From NCBI GenBank assembly GCA_903825695.1, contig CAIKBP010000080.1, forward strand, positions 1-8,374: 8,374 nt of DNA, in the 5' to 3' direction. The DNA comes from an uncultured Verrucomicrobiota bacterium (GTDB lineage: Bacteria > Verrucomicrobiota > Verrucomicrobiia > Palsa-1439). Under the pieces are notes generated by a model, which was given only the letters and a program-made list of their open reading frames with translations, was not told the origin of the DNA and searched no databases. Shown here piece by piece: positions 1 to 4,742 of the stretch (position 1 is its first letter; every line of letters begins with the position of its first letter). A program made the translations under genes and the position numbers.

Positions 1-261
1 CGCACTTTCGATATTCTACGCAACAGCGACAATACCATTTCCATCAAGACGACCGATGTCGATCCCAAGGTCAAGGCCGGGTCACCTGCGGCGCATTCGC
101 CCGGGTACGCAATCGCCGCCTATCGGGATGGCGGCGGCACCAACACCTGGGCCGATACGACGTCGCATGCGTATAATGCGGAGCTGGTCAAACACTTGAG
201 CCTCGCCATGCAAACGAATATCGCCGCTTACGGAACGCCGTTGGGTCGTCCTGTCCGTTGA
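1..261 (+). CDS. C-terminal fragment of a probable metallophosphoesterase (TIGR03768-like)
   Basis: The frame is open from base 1 to a TGA at 259-261, giving 86 residues with no start in the window, so the gene begins upstream. The fragment starts RTFDILRNSDNTISIKTTDV, followed by DPKVKAGSPAAHSPGYAIAA. From memory, this 'RNSDNT-S-I--T-VDP-V--GS-AA-S--YAIA' pattern resembles the C-terminal end of the TIGR03768 calcineurin-like metallophosphoesterases, a family of unknown substrate. The metal-binding residues would lie upstream and cannot be checked. The tail after residue 45 (GGGTNTWADTTSHAYNAELV and onward) is not something I recognise. An inverted repeat followed by a T-run lies 54 bp after the stop and could end transcription. 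The family call is tentative; that the frame is coding is fairly safe. Confidence 0.5.
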   Translation, partial: RTFDILRNSDNTISIKTTDVDPKVKAGSPAAHSPGYAIAAYRDGGGTNTWADTTSHAYNAELVKHLSLAMQTNIAAYGTPLGRPVR

Positions 262-314
262 TCGCCACGGCACACACGACGACGAAGATGGCCGCAAAAA
301 AGATACGAATCATC

Positions 315-395
315 AGCCGCAAAAATGCGCAAGAGTCACAAGACGAATAGAATAATCGTAAGCCCATTTTGAGCCTCTTGTGCATTTTTGCGGCT
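315..395. repeat. 81-bp inverted-repeat element (MITE-like) between gene 1 and the cupin gene
   Basis: The left arm at 315-335 begins AGCCGCAAAAATGCGCAAGA. The right arm at 375-395 is its reverse complement over 21 bp with a single mismatch, around a 39-bp AT-rich centre. The same terminal sequence flanks the GxxExxY gene further on (right-arm copy versus 3800-3780: 19 of 21 identical). The right arm is followed by AATCTTTTT (396-404), so transcribed rightwards this is a long stem plus T-run that could terminate the gene ending at 261. It has no room for a gene. I infer a short non-autonomous member of the same repeat family. Confidence 0.75.
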
Positions 396-409
396 AATCT
401 TTTTGCACA

Positions 410-856
410 ATGAAATCAAAAGTCTTCAACCTTCGAATCCTTGTGGCGGTTGCGAGTATCCTTGCAACGTGTTCGTGTCATACAGAGCACGGCTACACAG
501 GGCCGATCCGGGCCACTACGATTTTGAAGACTTCCGCGGACTCAGCCGGCCAGCCAATCGAATATCCCAATAGTGGAACGCCGGAAATATCCGGTCTGTT
601 GGTAGAGATACCCGTGGGACAGAATACTGGATGGCATGTTCATCCATCCCAATGTATCGGCTACGTATTACAGGGTGAAATAGCGGTTGAAATCAAGAAT
701 GGATCCAAGAAAACTTATAAGGCTGGAGATTCATTCGCCGAAGTTAAGAACTTGAAGCATTGTGGGTATAACACTGGTTCGACTCCTGCAAAGATTCTAT
801 TGTTTGCGATTGGTACTAAAGGTACGCCCGTATCGAAAGCAGCAACTGATAGATAG
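410..856 (+). CDS. Small exported cupin-domain protein
   Basis: The product is 148 residues. Residues 1-23 (MKSKVFNLRILVAVASILAT then CSC) have a positively charged start, a hydrophobic core and cysteines at 21 and 23. This fits an export signal, possibly a lipoprotein one, although the -1 residue before Cys21 is Thr rather than the usual Ala/Gly/Ser. Residues 60-135 form one cupin barrel: GWHVHP (His76, His78) and VLQGE for the first motif, then KAGDSFAE and NLKHCGYN (His117) for the second. These three histidines would bind a metal. The glutamate that often follows the HxH pair is absent, as in many 'GWH-HP' cupins. Function in this family ranges from isomerases to sensors, so no reaction is assigned. 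No Shine-Dalgarno is visible before ATG 410; the 5' region is a repeat arm. Composition is AT-rich (21 G/C of 60 at 661-720), unlike the emr and etf genes, which suggests transfer. Confidence 0.8.
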   Translation: MKSKVFNLRILVAVASILATCSCHTEHGYTGPIRATTILKTSADSAGQPIEYPNSGTPEISGLLVEIPVGQNTGWHVHPSQCIGYVLQGEIAVEIKNGSKKTYKAGDSFAEVKNLKHCGYNTGSTPAKILLFAIGTKGTPVSKAATDR

Positions 857-857
857 G

Positions 858-899
858 TTAGCCGCAAAAGGGTTTACCCCGAATCCTTTCCGGGGCGCA
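858..899 (+). repeat. Dispersed repeat copy with a GC hairpin
   Basis: TTAGCCGCAAAAGGG begins just after the cupin stop and runs into TTTACCCCG, a 9-base loop, CGGGG and GCGCA. The outer parts match the TAGCCGCAAAAA...GCGCAAGA repeat family. The hairpin (CCCCG 877-881 / CGGGG 891-895) sits in the middle. The copy at 4622-4661 has the same arrangement with a different loop. Read rightwards there is no T-run after the hairpin, so it does not look like a terminator for the cupin gene. Confidence 0.7.
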
Positions 900-1182
900 G
901 CCGGCAGATAAACCAAATGCCGTTGACGGTTCAGCGCATGCGGCGCATCATGACAACGAACTTGGGATGAGGAACGGGAAAAGGGATATACCATTCAAAC
1001 TTTGTCTTTTCCCGATAATATTGGCGATATGACAAACTGAGATTGGACTGATAACACTGTTATGCGCGCTTTTCACTTCGTCGCTTTTAACAGGGTGCGA
1101 AAACATAGACCTGGAATTGGGGCATCTCGATCTTCAACGGCCGAATAGATGATATACTAAGCTTCTTTGCAAAAAGAGAATC
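900..1182. other. Gene-free stretch before the HEPN gene, with two inverted repeats
   Basis: No convincing coding frame is present. A perfect 9-bp inverted repeat, CGGGAAAAG (975-983) and CTTTTCCCG (1006-1014), encloses 22 bases. A 13-bp palindrome, ATAACACTGTTAT (1051-1063), overlaps the proposed left boundary of the HEPN cassette. A possible -10 box TATACT lies at 1153-1158, with only a poor -35 (TCTTCA, 1131-1136). I could not match the rest to anything. Confidence 0.5.
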
Positions 1183-2285
1183 ATGGAATTCTTTACAGTT
1201 AGAATCCAGACTGACATCGCTTGGCTCATAGAGGAGCGGGGTCCGCTAGAGGTTATCCTCACTCACTATCCAGGATGGTCTGTCCTTACACCCGCCGCGC
1301 TTGAGCATCGCGATGCAGATCGTCGGACGAGTCCGGTGCAGGTGAATCAAAACCAGTATATGTTCTTCTCTAACTATATTGTCTTTGCTTATCGCGGCGA
1401 ACCTGTCAGTTGTTCAGGATCGCATGTCGTAGCCCTTGCTCAGAAGGTCATTGCAAGGTTGAGATATGTATCGGGCCAATTCTTGATCTCAAGCAATATT
1501 GAATTATTTATCGACACTCCAAGTAAGGACGCCCTGACACGCAGTGAAATGGCACCCTTTCTTAAACTCAACGCGAAAGGGCAATATATGCTGAGCGATT
1601 TTGAATTCCGTTCGGCCTTAACTTACTCGTTCGTTCAGAAAGCAGCAGCGCTTCCGGACGACTTCGATGTCCCCGTTCATAATCAAATTCTGTCGGATGC
1701 ACTTTCCGCCCATGTCGAGTCCGATTATCGACGCTCCATCTTATACTCATGCATGGCAATTGAATCCCTAGCACTTGAAAAACTAGATTCGGCTTATGAT
1801 TCAGTAATGCAGGAGCGTTCGACTGATCATCGAGTAGTCTGCTTCCCGGCTGCCGGCGGCAAAGATGCGTGGAAAGATCCCATCTATGAACTTTTGAGAG
1901 CTCGGGACGACTTCAAGCACTTGCTGCACGAGCAGCCGCTTTATTTGATTAAGAGATCCTTGCTAAGGGAGGATAAGGACCTGTATGATGACGCAATACG
2001 TCTATATAGGACGAGAAATAAATTGGTGCATCGTGGTTCGCCCCCACTCGAAAAGGAATATCTTCCCCTCACTGTCGGTGGATCGAAATCCGCGCTGCTG
2101 ATAGCGATCAAGGTGGTTCGGTGGCTTGGTGACGACAGCCTATATTTTGTGCCGGGTGGGTTGATTGATCCTTTCGATGGGAGCAGTGTAAGCATCGAAA
2201 GTATGAGAGGCGAAAGACGTGGGCAGAACACGCATAACAAGCGCATCGCCTCGGACGCGCGAGGCGCGCGCCGGTCACGCAAACG
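1059..2285 (+). mobile_element. Candidate integron-type gene cassette carrying the HEPN gene
   Basis: In an integron cassette, recombination occurs inside GTT. The first bases of the linear cassette are therefore the reverse complement of the R'' box of its own attC. Here GTTATGCG (1059-1066) is the exact reverse complement of CGCATAAC (2231-2238), the start of the attC-like site. The unit holds one gene on the same strand as the site, ending inside it, which is normal cassette architecture. No integrase, attI or second attC is visible, so this would be a lone cassette at a secondary site. This is an inference and needs a model search. Confidence 0.45.
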
Positions 2286-2289
2286 TTAA
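1183..2289 (+). CDS. HEPN-domain protein, putative RNase-type toxin or defence protein
   Basis: The product is 368 residues with no signal peptide or membrane segment, so it is likely cytoplasmic. Residues 1-150 resemble no domain I can name. Residues 165-315 look like a HEPN helical domain: a helix with DYRRSILYSCMAIESLALEK (181-200), a second helical part, and YRTRNKLVHRG (275-285) containing R278-N279-x3-H283, the RNxxxH motif of active HEPN ribonucleases, followed by a helix at 300-315. Homologues with this layout are usually annotated as hypothetical or Apea-like HEPN proteins; no target can be inferred. The last 20 or so residues are rich in Arg and Lys and are encoded by the attC-like site, with the TAA stop overlapping its GTTAATC end. 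The ribosome site (AAAGAGA) is weak. The gene is AT-rich (26 and 22 G/C of 60 at 1561-1620 and 1741-1800). It converges on etfA with a 7-bp gap. No antitoxin partner is seen. Confidence 0.75.
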   Translation: MEFFTVRIQTDIAWLIEERGPLEVILTHYPGWSVLTPAALEHRDADRRTSPVQVNQNQYMFFSNYIVFAYRGEPVSCSGSHVVALAQKVIARLRYVSGQFLISSNIELFIDTPSKDALTRSEMAPFLKLNAKGQYMLSDFEFRSALTYSFVQKAAALPDDFDVPVHNQILSDALSAHVESDYRRSILYSCMAIESLALEKLDSAYDSVMQERSTDHRVVCFPAAGGKDAWKDPIYELLRARDDFKHLLHEQPLYLIKRSLLREDKDLYDDAIRLYRTRNKLVHRGSPPLEKEYLPLTVGGSKSALLIAIKVVRWLGDDSLYFVPGGLIDPFDGSSVSIESMRGERRGQNTHNKRIASDARGARRSRKR

Positions 2290-2291
2290 TC
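2232..2291 (+). other. attC-like recombination site (candidate)
   Basis: The site is 60 bp, the size of the classical 59-base element. It opens with an R''-like GCATAAC (2232-2238) and closes with an R'-like GTTAATC (2285-2291); TAAC and GTTA can pair. The 46 bases between can fold into an 8-bp stem, CGG/CCG then CGCGC/GCGCG, with one unpaired A in between and a 5-base loop. That single extrahelical base is a hallmark of folded attC sites. A competing hairpin (GCCTCG 2248-2253 / CGAGGC 2260-2265) is also possible. The L-box pairing is not clear by eye. Confidence 0.45.
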
Positions 2292-2296
2292 TGCGG

Positions 2297-3334
2297 CTAC
2301 TTCTTCCCCGCCAGCAGCGCATTGACCTTGCGCATAACCTCGAATGCGTCGGCGACGTAGAGCACGTCGGCCTTGCCGCGCGCCCAGCCGCAATTCGGGT
2401 CTAGATTGACAGCCCGGCGTTCGCTAACGAATCGCCAGCCGACCGCGTGCGGTTCTTCGCCATGGCAACACGTCGAAAGTCCTTTCGGATGACGCGGTGT
2501 CGCGCCGGTCTGTCCAATCTGATTGAGGTGCGTCATGAATGGCAACACGGCCTGTCCTTCACCGCTCAAGTCCACCACCGATTTGCTCCCGCCTAATGAC
2601 GCCTTCGACTTATTGAGGAATTCCAAGATAATCTTCGCCGCATCGTCGGTGTGTGTCTTGCCGTCGGACTGTTTTTTTGTCCAACCTGCCCCTGCGACGA
2701 ACAGTAACTTCGCATCGGGACGAATCGTCTGTTGGTCGGCCTTCGGCTCGCGAATACCAACCACTGTTGTCCGTTTGCAGGCATCGGACAGATTGACGGC
2801 AACCATTTCGACCGTGGCAGTGCCGGCGCCGCAATCGCATGCGGTCTGGCTGCCGGGGTCAATCAGCATGAACCACGGACGCTGCGTGCGCGTCAACACG
2901 GCCTCCATGCGCTGGCGATAATACCAGCGGTTGATTGAAGGTTTGCCATCCGCGTCGGAAACGCCCGTGACATGTGTGTCAGCGCGCCCGCCGAGCCGTT
3001 GCGCCACGCCGGGTAACACGCGCGCCCAACGCGAGGTCGCCGGAGCGACGACAATTGTGGCGTTAGCCGCTTTGCAGATCGCTTCGGCAGCGGCGGCATC
3101 GGTGGAATAACGCGACTGACCGAAATCCGCGCCAGTCATGCCGAAATATTTCATGACGGGACTGGCGGAGATTGAGTTAGCCGCCGACTGAACGTTCTCG
3201 CCTACCAAGCCTACAACAAGGCTGGAGCCGGCAATGGCTTTGTTCAATGTTCTTGCCGCGCGCAACGCCTCGCGGGCGGATTTCGCCAGCGAGCCATCCG
3301 CTTCCGTGTGTACGAGAACCAAAATCGTCTCCAT
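2297..3334 (-). CDS. etfA: Electron transfer flavoprotein alpha subunit, divergent
   Basis: The product is 345 residues, slightly longer than usual. With EtfB it would form the FAD/AMP heterodimer that moves electrons from dehydrogenases to a quinone reductase or another acceptor. The N-terminal domain has VVAPATSRWARVLPG then AQRLGGRADT (95-120), typical of the alpha subunit. The C-terminal FAD domain keeps QIGQTG (272-277) and the AVNLDP...ADVLYVADAFEV tail (308-333). Two FAD-contact regions differ. The Ser-Arg of the usual 'G-SR--VD' is Ser250-Lys251 here. The GISGAIQH loop is replaced by GLSTCCHGEEPH (285-296), with two adjacent cysteines. ATG 3334 is preceded by a good ribosome site (TGAGGTG). 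Normally etfA directly follows etfB; here a repeat-flanked gene separates them. The stop is TAG followed by CCGCA. The family is secure; redox behaviour and partner dehydrogenase are unknown. Confidence 0.88.
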   Translation of the reverse strand: METILVLVHTEADGSLAKSAREALRAARTLNKAIAGSSLVVGLVGENVQSAANSISASPVMKYFGMTGADFGQSRYSTDAAAAEAICKAANATIVVAPATSRWARVLPGVAQRLGGRADTHVTGVSDADGKPSINRWYYRQRMEAVLTRTQRPWFMLIDPGSQTACDCGAGTATVEMVAVNLSDACKRTTVVGIREPKADQQTIRPDAKLLFVAGAGWTKKQSDGKTHTDDAAKIILEFLNKSKASLGGSKSVVDLSGEGQAVLPFMTHLNQIGQTGATPRHPKGLSTCCHGEEPHAVGWRFVSERRAVNLDPNCGWARGKADVLYVADAFEVMRKVNALLAGKK

Positions 3335-3350
3335 GTTTCACCTCAGTTTT

Positions 3351-3800
3351 TAGCCGCAAAAAAGCGCAAAATGCTCAAAATCATTTCGCCTCCGACAAGG
3401 CGAATTTCCTGATTTGCAGTTTCGGTGCACCGAAGTTGATTAGTAGACCGTGCTCCATTCGGCAGCCGCGCAAGTAGCCCAACAATTGCGCAACGTGTTC
3501 ATCCGCCAACGTCTTGCAGGCTTTCAGTTCAACAACCAGCGTGTCCTCAACCAACAGATCTGCGATGTAGTCGCCCAGAACCGTGCCGTCCTCGTCGCGC
3601 ACTTGCAGAGCGTATTGCTGTTCCACGCGGATGCCGGCCTTGCGCAACCGATGCACCAGCCCATTCTCATAAACCTTCTCCAAATGCCCGTGGCGCAAGA
3701 ACCTATGCAGCGCAAACGCCGCCTCCCGCACCTTGTCGCATAAAGCGAAGATTTCCTTTTCAATCATGGTTCTTGCGCTTCTTGCGCCTTTTTGCGGCTA
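3351..3800 (-). mobile_element. 450-bp repeat-bounded unit carrying a GxxExxY gene, lodged between etfB and etfA
   Basis: The ends are inverted copies of one repeat. 3351-3371 starts TAGCCGCAAAAAAGCGCAAA; 3800-3780, read on the other strand, starts TAGCCGCAAAAAGGCGCAAG. They match at 19 of 21 positions. The interior is almost entirely the GxxExxY gene. The outermost TAG on the right serves as the stop codon of etfB, and the left end lies 16 bp upstream of the etfA start. I see no clear target-site duplication and no transposase, so mobility is inferred from the inverted ends, the related elements in the window and the interruption of a normally contiguous gene pair. Confidence 0.55.
3381..3767 (-). 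CDS. GxxExxY-family protein (PD-(D/E)XK nuclease-like fold)
   Basis: The product is 128 residues, close to the usual length of about 125. The signature G27-H-L-E30-K-V-Y33 is present, followed by a PD-(D/E)XK-like core: GDYIADLLVED (65-75, Asp70), then VVELKA with Glu80-x-Lys82, and the typical ending GLLINFGAPKLQIRKF. The family (PF13366, PDDEXK_3) is related to nucleases by fold, but I know of no established biochemical role. It is common in Planctomycetota and Verrucomicrobiota and is often found near short dispersed repeats. Here it fills a repeat-bounded unit inside the etf operon. The leader before ATG 3767 consists of repeat sequence without a recognisable Shine-Dalgarno, so expression may depend on read-through from etfB. 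The stop is 10 bp from the left repeat arm. All key residues are intact, so the gene appears functional. Confidence 0.85.
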   Translation of the reverse strand: MIEKEIFALCDKVREAAFALHRFLRHGHLEKVYENGLVHRLRKAGIRVEQQYALQVRDEDGTVLGDYIADLLVEDTLVVELKACKTLADEHVAQLLGYLRGCRMEHGLLINFGAPKLQIRKFALSEAK

Positions 3801-4601
3801 TCCATTCGTGTTCCACTCCACGAGTTCTTTGGCGATTTCGTCGTCGGACGCGTCTTTAACGATCTTCGTCTGGCGTTGTTGTTTCGGCAGACTGACGCTG
3901 GTGAACTTGATGCCTCCCGCGCCGATCTTTGCGGGCTTGGCCTTCTGCAACGCCGGCATGATTGCCCGCATGTTCGTCATCCCGATCTGCGGATTGTTCG
4001 GCGGCTCTGGCAGGTTGCCCGTCGCCCAACCAAGAACTGCGGGCGGCCCGACGCACTTCGAAATCTGATGTTTGCCGCCTTCGATGCGTTCAAGGATTTC
4101 AAGCGAGCCATCCGCGCCGATGGTGAGTTGATCTACGCCTTGAAACTGGTTCACAATGCCGAGCAACTCCCCAACGATCTGCATCGTCACCCCGGCACCG
4201 CGCGATGCCGATTCCCAACCGCCAAATACCAGCAGCCGTGCCATGTCCAGCCCGGGGATCGTCTTGATTGCATCGGCCAAGGCCGCCGCGACATCGGCCG
4301 CTTCGGTGAACCCGCTGGCCGACCCGTCGAGCGCGACCAATTCGAATGGCGCTTTTTGCGCAACGGTCATCATGACCTGTTGGAGTTTGGCTTTCGGCCC
4401 AAGACTCACCAGCCAGACCTTGCTACCGGGCGCGGTCTTGGCGAGATTGGCCGCCTCGAACAGCGCATGCGCCGCCCACGGATCCAGCACCGCTGGCAAC
4501 ATCATTTCGTTTTTCAACGCCGGCCCCGTGATTGGCTCCAACGTCTGCAACGGATCGGGAACAACGCTCCCGCACACGATAATCTGATACGCTGTGCTCA
4601 T
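3798..4601 (-). CDS. etfB: Electron transfer flavoprotein beta subunit, divergent
   Basis: The product is 267 residues, within the normal range. It should bind AMP and form the recognition surface for dehydrogenases in the EtfAB heterodimer. Recognisable parts are the N-terminal strand IIVCGSVVPDP (7-17), LDPWAAHALFEAANL (39-53; the counterpart of 'NP-DE-A-EEA'), KVWLVSLGP (61-69), LLVFGGWESASRGAGVTMQI then VGELLG (123-148; the region that is usually 'G-QAIDGDTGQVGP-LAE-LG'), and PQIGMTNMRAIMPALQKA (204-221; usually 'PRYPS---I--A-K'). The 'D-DTGQVGP' nucleotide loop is not conserved, so AMP binding may differ. ATG 4601 has a good AGGAG ribosome site 7 bases upstream. The TAG stop is the first three bases of a repeat arm. 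A probable terminator lies just upstream, so a promoter of its own is expected, but I could not pick one. Confidence 0.85.
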   Translation of the reverse strand: MSTAYQIIVCGSVVPDPLQTLEPITGPALKNEMMLPAVLDPWAAHALFEAANLAKTAPGSKVWLVSLGPKAKLQQVMMTVAQKAPFELVALDGSASGFTEAADVAAALADAIKTIPGLDMARLLVFGGWESASRGAGVTMQIVGELLGIVNQFQGVDQLTIGADGSLEILERIEGGKHQISKCVGPPAVLGWATGNLPEPPNNPQIGMTNMRAIMPALQKAKPAKIGAGGIKFTSVSLPKQQRQTKIVKDASDDEIAKELVEWNTNG

Positions 4602-4621
4602 GAATTCCGCTCCTGCTAATT

Positions 4622-4661
4622 TAGCCGCAAAAAAGTTTACCCCGTTTCACGGGGCGCAAGA
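4622..4661 (+). repeat. Dispersed repeat copy split by a hairpin
   Basis: The left part TAGCCGCAAAAAAG and right part GCGCAAGA are the two halves of the repeat seen at 3351-3371. Between them sits a hairpin-forming insert (TTTACCCCG, a short loop, CGGG). The copy at 858-899 has an insert at the same point with a different loop. Confidence 0.7.
4629..4654 (-). terminator. Candidate intrinsic terminator after emrAB
   Basis: On the minus strand the sequence is CCCCGT, loop GAA, ACGGGG, then TAAAC and six T residues. A 6-bp GC-rich stem with a T-tract 5 bases away is a plausible though not ideal Rho-independent terminator. It lies about 90 bp after the emrB stop and just upstream of the etfB ribosome site, so it would separate the two transcription units. 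Confidence 0.5.
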
Positions 4662-4691
4662 GTAAGAGCGAGAGCAATAGCAAGAGCAAGA
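4656..4691. repeat. Imperfect 6-bp tandem repeat (GCAAGA)
   Basis: There are six consecutive hexamers: GCAAGA, GTAAGA, GCGAGA, GCAATA, GCAAGA, GCAAGA. The tract continues directly from the GCGCAAGA end of the repeat copy at 4622, so it probably arose by slippage from it. It is non-coding. Confidence 0.75.
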
Positions 4692-4742
4692 GAAAAAATC
4701 AATTCTCTGCCGCTTGGAGTTCGCTGGCTGCTGAGCCGGCGC

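Larger units (their letters stand above)
4602..4742. other. Intergenic region emrB-etfB: repeat copy, hexamer tract and hairpins
   Basis: Reading right to left from the emrB stop, it holds a 7-bp stem with loop (4723-4740), a purine-rich hexamer tract (4656-4691), a repeat copy with hairpin and T-tract (4622-4661), and the etfB ribosome site (4609-4613). The first hairpin is 22 bases or more from the next T-run and is a poor terminator. The second is better. No coding frame is evident. Confidence 0.6.

Noticed and set aside
857..1065. An attC site for the cupin gene, making it a second cassette
   Set aside because: No paired R''/R' and L''/L' boxes can be placed. The hairpin at 975-1014 is not centred between any AAC and the GTT at 1059.
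1183..3767. HEPN protein and GxxExxY protein as two parts of one defence system
   Set aside because: They lie on opposite strands with etfA between them and have separate boundaries. Nothing in the sequence links them functionally.
3792..4619. Long + strand open frame of 275 codons
   Set aside because: It lies entirely opposite etfB, is rich in Arg, His and Gln as expected of an antisense frame in GC-rich coding DNA, and shows no family resemblance.
4656..4691. CRISPR-like or iteron array
   Set aside because: The unit is only 6 bp, with no spacers, and it grows out of the end of a dispersed repeat; simple slippage explains it.
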